DNA of 64,000 bases from positions 171,860 to 235,859 of the forward strand of contig DFTH01000012.1 in the NCBI GenBank assembly GCA_002379425.1, read 5' to 3'. Below, in pieces: positions 7,839 to 17,681 of the stretch. Under the pieces are notes generated by a model that was not told where the DNA came from, ran no database searches, and saw only the letters and a program-made list of their open reading frames with translations. Both the position numbers and the translations under genes were made by a program. This stretch comes from Prevotella sp. UBA4217 (GTDB lineage Bacteria; Bacteroidota; Bacteroidia; Bacteroidales; Bacteroidaceae). Each line of letters begins with the position of its first letter. Within the stretch, counting starts at the first letter, position 1.

Positions 7839-8828
7839 TTACTGAATTTCCCAGCCGATAGCGGATGCACCAAGAACAGCAGCACTCGCACCGTCGAGAC
7901 CGCTAACAAGGAATTGGGCCTTGCCCTTGAAAACTTTAAGCACGTGAGCCTCGTAGGCCTCGCGGATGGGCTTCATGATCAGTTCTCCAGCCTTTACCAT
8001 TCCACCGAAGAAGATGAATGCCTCAGGAGAGGAGAAGGCTGCAAAGTCGGCACAAGCCTCACCCAGCATCTTACCTGTAAAATCGTAAATTTCTTTGGCC
8101 AGTTCGTCGCCCTTGCCGGCAGCGATAGATACATCAAGGGAGGTAATCTTCTCAGGATCCATCTCGCGGAGAAGAGAGGGACGATTGGTCTTGCTCAGCA
8201 ACTCGCGTGCAGTGCGAGCCACACCCGTAGCAGAGCAATAGGCCTCGAGGCACCCTGTACGGCCACATCCACAAGTACGGCCTTCAGCACCGCGTACCAT
8301 CGTAACGTGACCCAGTTCGCCTGCAAAGCCATCGTGACCATAGAGCAACTGTCCGTTGACCACGATACCAGAGCCAACTCCTGTTCCAAGGGTGATGACG
8401 ATGAAATTTTTCATACCGCGAGCCACGCCATAGACCATCTCTCCGATGGCTGCTGCATTGGCATCGTTGGTCAGGGCCACGGGAATATTGTTCAGACGCT
8501 CGCTGAACAACTTTGCCAGAGGCACGATTCCATCATGAGCCCAGGGAAGGTTAGGCGCGAACTCAATAGTTCCGTTATAATAATTGCCGTTGGGGGCACC
8601 GATACCCATGGCTTTGATCTTTTCAATACCGCCTACTTGGTCGATGATTACCTGTAGTGCCTCTACGCACGCGTCAACATAATCTTCTACCTTCTCGTAG
8701 CCGCCAGTCTTGATGGCTGTCGTAGCCTTGATATCACCACGTGCATCCACAATACCAAACACGGAATTTGTTCCTCCTAAATCCAAGCCGATCACATAAG
8801 GCTTGATTGCAGCATTTTGCTCACTCAT
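7839..8828 (-). CDS. ROK-family glucokinase
   Basis: 329 residues. It phosphorylates glucose (or a related hexose) with ATP. Visible are the N-terminal phosphate loop IGLDLGGTNSVFGIVD, the catalytic region ALTNDANAAAIGE, the HDGFAGELGHV stretch and the ROK zinc motif CGCGRTGCLEAYCS. Length and motifs match Bacteroidetes ROK glucokinases. It is monocistronic; a TAATTTTG box at 8875-8882 is the likely -7 element. Confidence 0.9.
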   Translation of the reverse strand: MSEQNAAIKPYVIGLDLGGTNSVFGIVDARGDIKATTAIKTGGYEKVEDYVDACVEALQVIIDQVGGIEKIKAMGIGAPNGNYYNGTIEFAPNLPWAHDGIVPLAKLFSERLNNIPVALTNDANAAAIGEMVYGVARGMKNFIVITLGTGVGSGIVVNGQLLYGHDGFAGELGHVTMVRGAEGRTCGCGRTGCLEAYCSATGVARTARELLSKTNRPSLLREMDPEKITSLDVSIAAGKGDELAKEIYDFTGKMLGEACADFAAFSSPEAFIFFGGMVKAGELIMKPIREAYEAHVLKVFKGKAQFLVSGLDGASAAVLGASAIGWEIQ

Positions 8829-8874
8829 AATTGTTATAGTTTTATAGTTTTTTTATAATTTCATTTCTGAGCGA

Positions 8875-8882
8875 CAAAATTA
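8875..8882 (-). promoter_or_regulatory. Probable -7 box of the glucokinase gene
   Basis: TAATTTTG on the minus strand, 46 nt before the start codon. No convincing TTTG is found 20 nt upstream, so the assignment is weaker than for neighbouring promoters. Confidence 0.5.
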
Positions 8883-8943
8883 GTAAAAAACTACCGTACT
8901 CTTTTCATTTTTACGGAAATTAACCATTCGTAGGTGAAAATAA

Positions 8944-8975
8944 GTTGGAAGTTTCACAAATTAGTTGTACCTTTG
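8944..8975 (+). promoter_or_regulatory. Promoter of the LysE-type exporter gene
   Basis: GTTG (8944-8947), 20 nt, TACCTTTG (8968-8975). The ATG at 8984 lies only 8 nt after the box, so the mRNA would have almost no leader. Confidence 0.7.
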
Positions 8976-8983
8976 CAGCCGAT

Positions 8984-9649
8984 ATGCCGTTTCATGTACC
9001 AATTAATATTTTGGACTTCATCTTCAAAGGGATGATGATCGGGGTTATAGCCAGTGCTCCGATGGGTCCAGTTGGTATCCTTTGTGTACAGCGTACGCTG
9101 AACAAGGGACGCTGGTATGGCCTGGCAACTGGAATCGGAGCGGCAGTTAGTGATATTATCTATGCAGGCTTTGCAGGTTTTGGCATGTCGTTTGTCATGG
9201 ATTTGATAAATAATGATCAGAACCGTTTCTACTTGCAGATTGTGGGTAGTATCATGCTGCTTTGTTTTGGTCTTTACACTTACCGTTCAGATCCAACGCG
9301 TAAGATGCATCAGAGTGGTCAGCAAAAAGGAACATTGTGGTATAATACCTGGACGGCTTTCCTTGTCACCTTCTCTAATCCGCTGATAGTTTTCCTCTTC
9401 CTGGCAATGTATGCCCAGTTTGCCTTTGTGCTGCCAGACCATCCTTTTGAGATGATTGTTGGCTTTTCCAGCATTGTGGGAGGCGCATTACTCTGGTGGT
9501 GGGGACTGACTTGGCTTGTGGATAAGATAAGGACTAAATTTGATACTAATGGCATCAAAATCATCAATCAAGTGATTGGAGTCGCTGTGATAATAGGTTC
9601 CGTCATTATGCTGTTGGGCACGACAACGAACCTCTTGAGATTTTTTTAG
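8984..9649 (+). CDS. LysE-family amino acid or small-molecule exporter
   Basis: 221 residues from the ATG at 8984; upstream in-frame starts lie within or before the promoter. The start of the mature protein, FKGMMIGVIASAPMGPVGIL, is the LysE/RhtB signature (Pro-x-Gly-Pro in the first membrane segment). About six hydrophobic segments follow, ending in VIGVAVIIGSVIMLLGTTT. The family exports amino acids across the inner membrane by proton exchange. The substrate is unknown. The DUF4924 gene starts 3 nt later, so the two are probably co-transcribed. Confidence 0.85.
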   Translation: MPFHVPINILDFIFKGMMIGVIASAPMGPVGILCVQRTLNKGRWYGLATGIGAAVSDIIYAGFAGFGMSFVMDLINNDQNRFYLQIVGSIMLLCFGLYTYRSDPTRKMHQSGQQKGTLWYNTWTAFLVTFSNPLIVFLFLAMYAQFAFVLPDHPFEMIVGFSSIVGGALLWWWGLTWLVDKIRTKFDTNGIKIINQVIGVAVIIGSVIMLLGTTTNLLRFF

Positions 9650-9652
9650 GAT

Positions 9653-10198
9653 ATGTTTTTAGCACAGGAATTACGGAAGAAGAATATTGCGGAGTATCTG
9701 TTGTATATGTGGCAGATAGAAGATACGATACGGGCTTTTGACTGTTCACTGAGGCGGATACGTGATGAGTATGTGGCGCGTTTTGACTTTACCGACGAGC
9801 AGAAGGAAGAGGAGATAGACTGGTTTGGAAACCTGATTCGGATGATGAACCAGGAGGAGTGTCGTGAGAAAGGACACCTGCAGATAAATAAGGTGACCAT
9901 GCAGATGCTGATAGAACTGAACGACCAGTTGCTTCAGTCAACGAAGTTCCCTTTTTACAATTCTGAATATTACAAGGTACTACCTTACATCGTGGAGTTG
10001 CGCAATCGCGGAGCCAATAAGGATGAGAACGAGATAGAGACATGCTTTAATTCGCTTTATGGAGTGATGATGCTCCGCCTGCAGAAGAAAGAGATCTCCC
10101 CAGACACACAGCATGCTGTCAAGGAGATATCGACCTTTATCGGAATGCTCTCCGACTATTATAAGAAGGATAAGGAAGAAGGTCTGAAGTTTGAATGA
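9653..10198 (+). CDS. DUF4924 family protein
   Basis: 181 residues, soluble, rich in Glu and Lys. It begins MFLAQELRKKNIAEYLLYMW and looks alpha-helical throughout, with no signal peptide or membrane segment. I recognise it as the Bacteroidetes-specific DUF4924 family, of unknown function. It lies between the LysE-type gene (3 nt upstream) and rfbD (4-nt overlap), so it is part of a tightly packed operon. Confidence 0.75.
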   Translation: MFLAQELRKKNIAEYLLYMWQIEDTIRAFDCSLRRIRDEYVARFDFTDEQKEEEIDWFGNLIRMMNQEECREKGHLQINKVTMQMLIELNDQLLQSTKFPFYNSEYYKVLPYIVELRNRGANKDENEIETCFNSLYGVMMLRLQKKEISPDTQHAVKEISTFIGMLSDYYKKDKEEGLKFE

Positions 10199-11079
10199 TT
10201 ATGAGAATACTGGTTACGGGCTGTAATGGCCAATTGGGAAATGAAATGCAGTTGCTGGAGAAGGAGAATCCCCAGCACACCTATTTTAATACTGATGTAG
10301 CAGAATTGGATATCACGGATCAACAGGCCATCGAGAAGTTCGTCAGTGAACAGGAAATCGATGGTATCGTGAATTGTGCGGCCTATACTGCCGTTGACAA
10401 AGCAGAGGAAAATGAGGTGCTCTGCCGCAAGTTGAACGCAGAGGCTCCTGGACTGTTGGCTGCTGCCGTGGAGAAGCGTGGCGGCTGGATGATCCAGATA
10501 TCTACAGATTATGTGTTCGACGGCACGAACCACAAGCCTTACGTGGAGACGGAGCCGACATGTCCTAATAGTGTGTATGGTGCGACGAAACTGGAGGGTG
10601 AGCAAGCCGTCCTATCTGCTTGTCACCGTGCGATGATCATCCGGACAGCCTGGCTATACTCTACGTTTGGTAATAACTTCGTGAAGACAATGATCCGTCT
10701 GGGGAAGGAAAAACCAGAACTGGGCGTGATTTTCGACCAGATAGGTACTCCGACCTATGCCCGTGATCTTGCTCTGGCTATTTTTGCTGCCGTCAACAAA
10801 GGCGTCGTTCCAGGTGTCTATCATTTCTCTAACGAGGGCGTGATCTCATGGTATGACTTCACCAAGGCCATTCACCGTATTGCGGGTATCTCAACTTGCA
10901 AGGTGCGCCCGCTTCATACGGCTGAGTACCCCACGCCGGCTGCTCGTCCTCACTACAGCGTGCTCGACAAGACCAAAATCAAGGAAACGTATGGTATTGA
11001 GATTCCTTATTGGGAAACCTCCCTCGCTGAGTGCATTGGGAAAATGAAAGATTGGGAAAATGAAATAATGAAAGATTGA
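10195..11079 (+). CDS. rfbD: dTDP-4-dehydrorhamnose reductase
   Basis: 294 residues. RfbD reduces dTDP-4-dehydrorhamnose to dTDP-L-rhamnose for surface polysaccharide. The Rossmann motif [12 protein letters not shown] is at the N-terminus, STDYVFDG in the middle, and the catalytic Tyr-x3-Lys in [11 protein letters not shown]. Its ATG overlaps the DUF4924 stop by 4 nt; an alternative in-frame ATG follows at 10201. rfbA lies separately at 20249; rfbB and rfbC are not in the window. Confidence 0.93.
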   Translation: MIMRILVTGCNGQLGNEMQLLEKENPQHTYFNTDVAELDITDQQAIEKFVSEQEIDGIVNCAAYTAVDKAEENEVLCRKLNAEAPGLLAAAVEKRGGWMIQISTDYVFDGTNHKPYVETEPTCPNSVYGATKLEGEQAVLSACHRAMIIRTAWLYSTFGNNFVKTMIRLGKEKPELGVIFDQIGTPTYARDLALAIFAAVNKGVVPGVYHFSNEGVISWYDFTKAIHRIAGISTCKVRPLHTAEYPTPAARPHYSVLDKTKIKETYGIEIPYWETSLAECIGKMKDWENEIMKD

Positions 11080-12668
11080 TGAATCAGGAGATTGAAAGAA
11101 GAAGGACTTTTGCGATTATATCGCACCCGGATGCGGGTAAGACGACACTGACGGAGAAATTCCTGCTGTTCGGTGGACAGATTCAGGTGGCCGGTGCCGT
11201 CAAGAATAATAAGATCAAGAAGACGGCTACGTCGGACTGGATGGATATTGAGAAACAACGTGGCATCTCTGTATCGACCTCTGTGATGGAGTTTGACTAT
11301 ACGCCCGACGGATCTGATACGGAATATAAGGTTAATATCCTCGACACCCCAGGTCACCAGGACTTCGCTGAGGACACTTTCCGCACACTGACGGCGGTGG
11401 ATTCGGCCATTATCGTGGTGGATGGCGCAAAAGGTGTGGAGACTCAGACGCGTAAACTGATGACTGTTTGCCGCATGCGTAAGACGCCTGTCATCATTTT
11501 CATCAATAAGATGGATCGAGAGGGGCGTGACCCCTTTGACCTTCTTGATGAACTGGAACAGGAACTGGAGATTAAAGTACGCCCTTTGAGTTGGCCCATC
11601 AACCAAGGTGCCAAGTTTAAGGGCGTGTATAATATCTATGAGGAGAAACTCGACCTCTTTACGCCAGATAAACAGCGCGTGACCGAAAAGGTTGAGGTAG
11701 ATATCGATAGCGATGAACTTGAAGCGAGGGTAGGAGAGCAGGATGCAGCCAAACTCCGTGAGGACCTCGAACTGGTGGAGGGCGTCTATCCTGAGTTCGA
11801 TGTGGAGACATATCGTTCGGCAGAGGTGGCTCCGGTATTCTTCGGTTCTGCGCTGAATAACTTTGGTGTGCAGGAACTGTTGAACTGCTTCGTGAAGATT
11901 GCCCCGAGTCCTCGGCCCACAAAGGCAGAGGAGCGTGATGTGCAGCCTGAAGAACCTAAGTTTACTGGTTTTATTTTCAAGATCACAGCCAATATCGATC
12001 CTAACCACCGCTCGTGTATCGCATTCTGTAAGGTGTGCAGTGGGCAGTTCCGTCGTAACCAGCCATATCTTCATGTTCGGCAGGGGAAGACGATGCGCTT
12101 TACCTCGCCTACTCAGTTTATGGCTCAACGGAAGAGTACCATCGACGAGGCCTGGCCGGGGGATATTGTAGGACTGCCTGATACGGGTGGCGTATTCAAA
12201 ATAGGTGATACCCTCACGGAAGGGGAGCAGTTACACTTCCGCGGTTTGCCTTCATTCTCGCCGGAACTCTTCAAGTATATTGAAAACGATGATCCGATGA
12301 AGTCGAAACAACTGCAGAAGGGTATTGACCAGTTGATGGACGAGGGCGTGGCCCAGTTGTTTGTCAACCAGTTCAATAACCGCAAGATTATTGGTACCGT
12401 CGGGCAGTTGCAGTTTGAAGTAATCCAGTATCGTCTGGAGAACGAGTACAATGCCAAGTGCCGTTGGGAACCTGTGCATCTTTACAAGGCTTGTTGGATA
12501 GAGAGCGACGACGATGCAGAACTGGAGAACTTTAAAAAGCGTAAGTACCAGTATATGGCAAAGGACAAGGAGGGGCGCGATGTGTTCCTCGCCGACTCTG
12601 GCTACGTACTCTCGATGGCGCAAGAAGACTTTAAGCATATAAAATTCCACTTTACAAGCGAATTCTAA
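11079..12668 (+). CDS. prfC: Peptide chain release factor 3
   Basis: 529 residues from the ATG at 11079, which overlaps the rfbD stop by one base (TGATG); a TTG three bases earlier is not needed. RF3 is a GTPase that removes RF1 and RF2 from the ribosome after termination. The G motifs are intact: [12 protein letters not shown] (P-loop), the effector [26 protein letters not shown], and [11 protein letters not shown]. The long C-terminal part matches domains II and III of RF3 rather than EF-G. Confidence 0.96.
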   Translation: MNQEIERRRTFAIISHPDAGKTTLTEKFLLFGGQIQVAGAVKNNKIKKTATSDWMDIEKQRGISVSTSVMEFDYTPDGSDTEYKVNILDTPGHQDFAEDTFRTLTAVDSAIIVVDGAKGVETQTRKLMTVCRMRKTPVIIFINKMDREGRDPFDLLDELEQELEIKVRPLSWPINQGAKFKGVYNIYEEKLDLFTPDKQRVTEKVEVDIDSDELEARVGEQDAAKLREDLELVEGVYPEFDVETYRSAEVAPVFFGSALNNFGVQELLNCFVKIAPSPRPTKAEERDVQPEEPKFTGFIFKITANIDPNHRSCIAFCKVCSGQFRRNQPYLHVRQGKTMRFTSPTQFMAQRKSTIDEAWPGDIVGLPDTGGVFKIGDTLTEGEQLHFRGLPSFSPELFKYIENDDPMKSKQLQKGIDQLMDEGVAQLFVNQFNNRKIIGTVGQLQFEVIQYRLENEYNAKCRWEPVHLYKACWIESDDDAELENFKKRKYQYMAKDKEGRDVFLADSGYVLSMAQEDFKHIKFHFTSEF

Positions 12669-12672
12669 GCCT

Positions 12673-15219
12673 TTGAAGAAATTCCTGTTGACAATCCTTC
12701 TGATGACACCGCTGCTGGTGCGGGCACAGATATCTGGCGTGGTGATTGACGAGTCTGATGGTGGACCAGTGCCTTATGCGACCGTTCAGTACAAGGGTAA
12801 CCATGTGTCTGCAGTTGCCGATGGTCAGGGCCGTTTCCGCATCGAGTGCCATAACGGGTGGCGACTTACTGTCAGTTCGGTGGGTTATCGCGAACAGGTC
12901 ATAAATGTCAATCCGCAGATGTCCTCCCATCTGACAATCCGCCTGACTGCGGACAACCGTACGCTCAGCGAGGTCACCGTCAAGTCGAAGAAGCACTCAC
13001 GCTATCGCCGTAAAGGCAACCCCGCAGTGGATCTGATGCGCAAGGTGATTGCCAACAAGAAAAAGGCAGACCTGAAACGCCATGACTACTACAGTTATCT
13101 GAATTACCAGAAGATAGGCCTGAGTTTGAACGACCTGAAGCCGGAAACGCTCGAGAAGGGTATCTTCAAGCGTTACCCCTGGTTGCGTGAGCAGGTGGAT
13201 ACCAGCCAATATACTGATAAGATGGTGCTGCCGCTGACTGTTGATGAGATGGTCACCGAGCAACTATGGCGCAAGGATCCCAAGGCAGAGCGCACCATTG
13301 TCAAAGGCACGAGGTCGAGTGGTGTCAACGACCTGTTCCAGACGGGTGATATCCTCACCACGGTGATGCGCGAGACATTTGCAGATGTCGATATCTACGA
13401 CGACTACATCCTTCTGATGCGCCATAAGTTTAGTTCACCTATAGGGCGCGATGCCATCCAGTTCTACCGCTTTTATCTCACTGATACTGTCTATGTGGGG
13501 GCCGACCGTTGTATCCAACTTGACTTCTTGCCCAATAACCAGCAGGATTTCGGTTTTCGCGGACAGATTTACATCATTGCCGACACCACCTATCAGGTGA
13601 AGCGCTGTGAACTCTTTATTCCCCGTTCCAGTGACGTCAACTGGGTGGAGTCGATGCAGTGTATGCAGGAATTTTCCAAACAGGACAATGGGGAGTGGCT
13701 GCTCACTATCGACGATATGGTCGTGGAACTGATGCTCACGGACTTCATTCAGAAGGGAGTGGTGACACGCACCACGAGAAAGACCAATTTCTCATTTGAT
13801 CCAATCTCCGACGCACGGTTTAAGAAGAAAAATCCACTGCAAGTGGAGGCTGGCTCCGACAACCGCAGTGATGCCTTCTGGCAGGAGTATCGTCAGGTGG
13901 AGTTCACCAAGAGTGAACAGGGCATGTCGAACTTCCTTGCCAATCTGGAGCAACTCAAAGGATTCAAGTATGTTATCTTTGTATTAAAGGCTCTTTTCGA
14001 GAACTACCTCGAGACTGGTTCGCGCGAAAAACCAAGTAAGTTTGACGTTGGTCCCATCAATACCTTTATTTCCCAGAATTTCCATGACGGGTTACGCTTC
14101 CGTCTTGGTGGGCAGACAACGGCCAACCTCCATCCTCATCTCTTTGCTAAGGGCTATATAGCCTACGGTACAAAGACCCACGAGAAGTATTATAATGCTG
14201 AACTCACCTACTCGATAACACCCAAACAATATCTGCCTCAGGAGTTCCCTGTCAACCATATCATCTTTTCGTCGAAGCGCGATGTGGCGCTGCCCAGTGA
14301 TAAATATGCCATTACAGACAAGGACAATGTCTTTTCCTCGTTCAAGGTTCACGACATCGACAAGATGTTCATGTACAACACCCAGCGGCTCGCCTACGAA
14401 TTTGAAACATCCACTCATTGGCGCTTTACTGCCGACTTGAAGACCGAGCGCATCAACCCTATAGGATCGCTCCAACTCCAGCCATTAGGTTCCGACGCCC
14501 TTCCGCTTCCCCATATACGCTACACAGAATCGACCTTTGGCATCCGATATGCTCCCAATGAGAATTTTATCAATACCAAGCAGCGCCGCCGCACCACCAA
14601 TAAGGATGCGTGGTATGCGCAGTTGATGCATACCATCGGCTATCAGGGCCTGCTTGGAGGTGAGTACAACTATAACTATTCCGAACTGGAGTGGTTCCGT
14701 CGCACATGGCTTCCTATGAGTTGGGGGAGAATCGACACTCGTCTGCGCATGGGGGTCCAGTGGAGCCAGGTGCCCTGGCCCTTGTTGCCTATGCCTCAGG
14801 CCAACCTCTCGTATATCGTCGCTCCGCAACTCTTCAACATGGTCAATAACATGGAGTTTATCAATGACCGCTTTATCTCGTTGATGCTGACCTGGGAGAT
14901 GGGTGGCAAATTGCTAAACCGTATTCCTCTGCTACGTAAACTTAAGTGTCGCGAGATATTCGAGTTTAAGGGACTCTGGGGTGCGATCTCCAATAAGAAT
15001 AATCCCAACCTGCCTGAGAACCAGGCAAGTTCGTGCTTGATGACTTTCCCGTCCAACAGTTTTGTCATGGACGGTCGCCATCCCTATTTCGAGTATGCCG
15101 TTGGCGTTCAGAACATCTTTAACCTGATTCAGATTGAGTATGTCCGCCGCATCAACTATCTATACCTGCCCACTGCAGCCAAGCACGGCATACGCTTCAC
15201 TATCAATCCGACGTTCTGA
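12673..15219 (+). CDS. DUF5686 / carboxypeptidase-like regulatory domain outer membrane protein
   Basis: 848 residues, starting with TTG at 12673. The only frame that gives the signal peptide KKFLLTILLMTPLLVRAQ begins there, which makes the TTG start credible. After the signal comes a carboxypeptidase-regulatory-like beta sandwich (roughly residues 20-100, ISGVVIDESDGGPVPYATVQ). The rest matches DUF5686, large beta-rich proteins that probably form an outer membrane barrel, with aromatic-rich strands near the C-terminus. The precise function is unknown. It lies 4 nt after prfC. Confidence 0.82.
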   Translation: MKKFLLTILLMTPLLVRAQISGVVIDESDGGPVPYATVQYKGNHVSAVADGQGRFRIECHNGWRLTVSSVGYREQVINVNPQMSSHLTIRLTADNRTLSEVTVKSKKHSRYRRKGNPAVDLMRKVIANKKKADLKRHDYYSYLNYQKIGLSLNDLKPETLEKGIFKRYPWLREQVDTSQYTDKMVLPLTVDEMVTEQLWRKDPKAERTIVKGTRSSGVNDLFQTGDILTTVMRETFADVDIYDDYILLMRHKFSSPIGRDAIQFYRFYLTDTVYVGADRCIQLDFLPNNQQDFGFRGQIYIIADTTYQVKRCELFIPRSSDVNWVESMQCMQEFSKQDNGEWLLTIDDMVVELMLTDFIQKGVVTRTTRKTNFSFDPISDARFKKKNPLQVEAGSDNRSDAFWQEYRQVEFTKSEQGMSNFLANLEQLKGFKYVIFVLKALFENYLETGSREKPSKFDVGPINTFISQNFHDGLRFRLGGQTTANLHPHLFAKGYIAYGTKTHEKYYNAELTYSITPKQYLPQEFPVNHIIFSSKRDVALPSDKYAITDKDNVFSSFKVHDIDKMFMYNTQRLAYEFETSTHWRFTADLKTERINPIGSLQLQPLGSDALPLPHIRYTESTFGIRYAPNENFINTKQRRRTTNKDAWYAQLMHTIGYQGLLGGEYNYNYSELEWFRRTWLPMSWGRIDTRLRMGVQWSQVPWPLLPMPQANLSYIVAPQLFNMVNNMEFINDRFISLMLTWEMGGKLLNRIPLLRKLKCREIFEFKGLWGAISNKNNPNLPENQASSCLMTFPSNSFVMDGRHPYFEYAVGVQNIFNLIQIEYVRRINYLYLPTAAKHGIRFTINPTF

Positions 15220-15244
15220 CAAATATCAAACTGACATTAGCAAT

Positions 15245-15826
15245 ATGAGAAGAGAAGATGATATCAAGAATGCAGTAGAGACCATGCGGAAGGGTGGGGT
15301 GATCCTCTATCCGACAGACACAGTCTGGGGTATCGGCTGCGATGCCACTAATGCTGAGGCCGTGCGACGTGTCTATGAGATCAAGCAGCGCGATGACTCA
15401 AAGGCGCTAATCTGCCTCGTAGATAGTGATGCGCGCATGCAGCGCTATTTTAAGAATGTGCCCGATGTGGCCTGGCAGTTGATAGACAGTCTGAAAGACG
15501 TCGATGCCAAACCTACCACGCTGATCCTTGATGGAGCCGTCAATCTGGCCAGTAACCTGATCGCTGAGGATGGAAGCCTTGGCATCCGTATCACCAATGA
15601 GTCTTTCTCCAAGGAACTCTGCTACCGCTTCCAGAAGGCCATCGTCTCGACTTCCGCCAATATCAGCGGTGAACCTGCTGCGCAAAACTATTGCGACATT
15701 GACCAGCGTATCATCGACGCCGTGGATTACGTCTGCTGGACGCGTCGTCAGGAGCATAAGCCTCACACACCGTCAGCGATTATCAGGCTCAAGGAAAACG
15801 GAGAGGTAACAATTATCAGGAAATAG
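15245..15826 (+). CDS. Sua5/YciO/YrdC-family threonylcarbamoyl-AMP synthase
   Basis: 193 residues from the ATG at 15245; the longer frame would overlap DUF5686. The motif GGVILYPTDTVWGIGCDA and the later IVSTSANISGEPA are diagnostic. TsaC/Sua5 proteins make threonylcarbamoyl-AMP for the t6A modification of tRNAs reading ANN codons. It lacks the C-terminal Sua5 domain, so it is of TsaC size. A YciO-type paralogue cannot be excluded. The ClC gene starts on the last base of its stop codon. Confidence 0.88.
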   Translation: MRREDDIKNAVETMRKGGVILYPTDTVWGIGCDATNAEAVRRVYEIKQRDDSKALICLVDSDARMQRYFKNVPDVAWQLIDSLKDVDAKPTTLILDGAVNLASNLIAEDGSLGIRITNESFSKELCYRFQKAIVSTSANISGEPAAQNYCDIDQRIIDAVDYVCWTRRQEHKPHTPSAIIRLKENGEVTIIRK

Positions 15827-17625
15827 TGGAAGCAACTGTACAGAGACCAACGTGGATTCAGCGGCTGCACGAGTGGCGCGTCAACCACATCAGCGAGAAG
15901 ATGTTCATGATCATTCTCGCACTTATCGTTGGCTTCTTTGCTGCCGTGGCAGCCTTTATCCTTCACTGGATCATCAACCAGATTGTTCTGCTGCTCACCA
16001 GTCAGTTTGACCGTACTGGTGCCAACTGGCTCTATCTGGTCTATCCTGTGGTGGGCATCTATCTTACCTCTCTCTTCGTGCGCTATATCGTCAAGGACAA
16101 CATCTCCCACGGAATAACCCGCATCCTCTATGCCATATCCTCCAACAAGTCGAGGCTAAAGTCCCACAACTGCTGGTCGTCAGTGATCGCCTCCGCCATC
16201 ACCATCGGCTTTGGTGGTTCCGTGGGAGCCGAGGCACCAATCGTTCTGACAGGCTCTGCCATAGGTTCGAACCTTGGTCAACTGTTCCATCTGGATCGTA
16301 AGATGCTGCTGACGCTTGTCGGTTGTGGTGCTGCCGGTGCCATTGCAGGCATCTTCAAGGCCCCGATAGCAGGTCTGGTCTTTACCCTTGAGGTGCTGAT
16401 GATTGATATGACGATGACGGCCCTTCTGCCGATACTCGTGTCCTGTGTGACGGCCACCTGCTTCACCTATATCTTCAGCGGTGATGCTGCCCTCTTCACC
16501 TTCCACCTTGACAGTGAGTGGTCCGTTGAGCGGATTCCGGCCTGCATATTGCTGGGCATCGCATGTGGCCTTATCTCACTTTATTTCATCCGCATGATGG
16601 GTGCCTGCGAGGATATGTTCTCCCGCTTCAAGGATTATCCGTACGTCAGGCTGGCGATAGGCGGCACGATATTAAGCCTCTTGATTTTCCTTTTCCCTGC
16701 CCTCTATGGAGAAGGCTATAGCAGCATTAATCTCTTGCTGAACGGACGGACGGAGACCGACTGGAACCATATCCTGGATAATTCCCTGTTCTCTGGGCAG
16801 GGGTCGCTGGTGATCATCTATATTGCGCTGGTGCTGTTTACGAAAGTGCTTGCCACCTCTGCCACGAACGGGGGCGGGGGATGCGGCGGTACGTTTGCCC
16901 CCTCACTCTTCATCGGCTGTTTTACCGGCTTCCTGTTTGCAAGGCTATGGAATATCAATCAGATAGGTGTCTATGTGCCAGAGAAGAACTTCGCACTGCT
17001 TGGGATGGCAGGCGTGATGTCGGGAGTGATGCACGCGCCACTGACGGGCATCTTCCTCATTGCCGAACTGACGGGAGGATATGTCATGTTCATGCCGCTG
17101 ATGATTGTAAGCGTGTGTGCCTATCTGACGATTATCATTTTCGAGCCCCACAGTATCTATGGCTCGCGTCTGGCCAAGCAGGGTAAACTCCTGACCCACC
17201 ATACTGACCACGCCGTACTGACACTGATGAACCTCGATAGCGTGATTGAGCGCGACTTCCTGTCTGTCTCGCCCGATATGGAGTTGGGACAGATTGTGCA
17301 TAAGATCAGCCGTAGCCATACCTCTGTGCTGCCTGTGCTGGATGCCGCAGGCAAACTGTTGGGCGAGATTGATATTGCTAAGATTCGTAATGTGCTGTTC
17401 CGCATCGAACTGTATCATCATTTCACGGCCTCTCAACTGATGGTGGAGCCGAAGGCCGTTCTCACGGATGCCATGCCCATGGCGGACGTGATGCAGACGT
17501 TCGACCAGACGGGTGCCAATTGGCTGCCTGTGTTTGATGCCGAGAATCATCTGAAAGGTTATATCTCCCGTCAGCGTATCTATACGATGTATAGGAAGAT
17601 GGTGGCGGATATGAGTGAGGATTGA
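15826..17625 (+). CDS. ClC-family chloride channel or transporter with CBS domains
   Basis: 599 residues, GTG start overlapping the preceding TAG by one base. About ten membrane segments with the ClC selectivity motifs are visible: FGGSVGAEAPIVLTGSAIGS, GAAGAIAGIFKAPIAGLVF and NGGGGCGGTFAPSLFIG. Two CBS domains occupy about residues 470-599 (FLSVSPDMELGQIVHKISRS and PKAVLTDAMPMADVMQTFD). The motif GSVGAEAP differs from the GREGP of transporter-type ClCs. The stop codon lies inside the first unit of an 8-bp tandem repeat that runs to fmt. Confidence 0.9.
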   Translation: MEATVQRPTWIQRLHEWRVNHISEKMFMIILALIVGFFAAVAAFILHWIINQIVLLLTSQFDRTGANWLYLVYPVVGIYLTSLFVRYIVKDNISHGITRILYAISSNKSRLKSHNCWSSVIASAITIGFGGSVGAEAPIVLTGSAIGSNLGQLFHLDRKMLLTLVGCGAAGAIAGIFKAPIAGLVFTLEVLMIDMTMTALLPILVSCVTATCFTYIFSGDAALFTFHLDSEWSVERIPACILLGIACGLISLYFIRMMGACEDMFSRFKDYPYVRLAIGGTILSLLIFLFPALYGEGYSSINLLLNGRTETDWNHILDNSLFSGQGSLVIIYIALVLFTKVLATSATNGGGGCGGTFAPSLFIGCFTGFLFARLWNINQIGVYVPEKNFALLGMAGVMSGVMHAPLTGIFLIAELTGGYVMFMPLMIVSVCAYLTIIIFEPHSIYGSRLAKQGKLLTHHTDHAVLTLMNLDSVIERDFLSVSPDMELGQIVHKISRSHTSVLPVLDAAGKLLGEIDIAKIRNVLFRIELYHHFTASQLMVEPKAVLTDAMPMADVMQTFDQTGANWLPVFDAENHLKGYISRQRIYTMYRKMVADMSED

Positions 17626-17676
17626 AGGATTGAAGGATTGAAGAATTGAAGAATTGAAGGATTGAAGAATTGAAAA
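17621..17676. repeat. 8-bp tandem repeat between the ClC gene and fmt
   Basis: Seven head-to-tail units of 8 bp (ATTGAAGG or ATTGAAGA, the last ATTGAAAA). The ClC stop codon is in the first unit, and the array ends 5 nt before the fmt start codon. Copy-number change would alter the spacing ahead of fmt. Confidence 0.95.
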
Positions 17677-17681
17677 CGGAT

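Noticed and set aside
11007..12128. 373-residue minus-strand frame across prfC
   Set aside because: Antisense to release factor 3 with complete G motifs; no recognisable protein.
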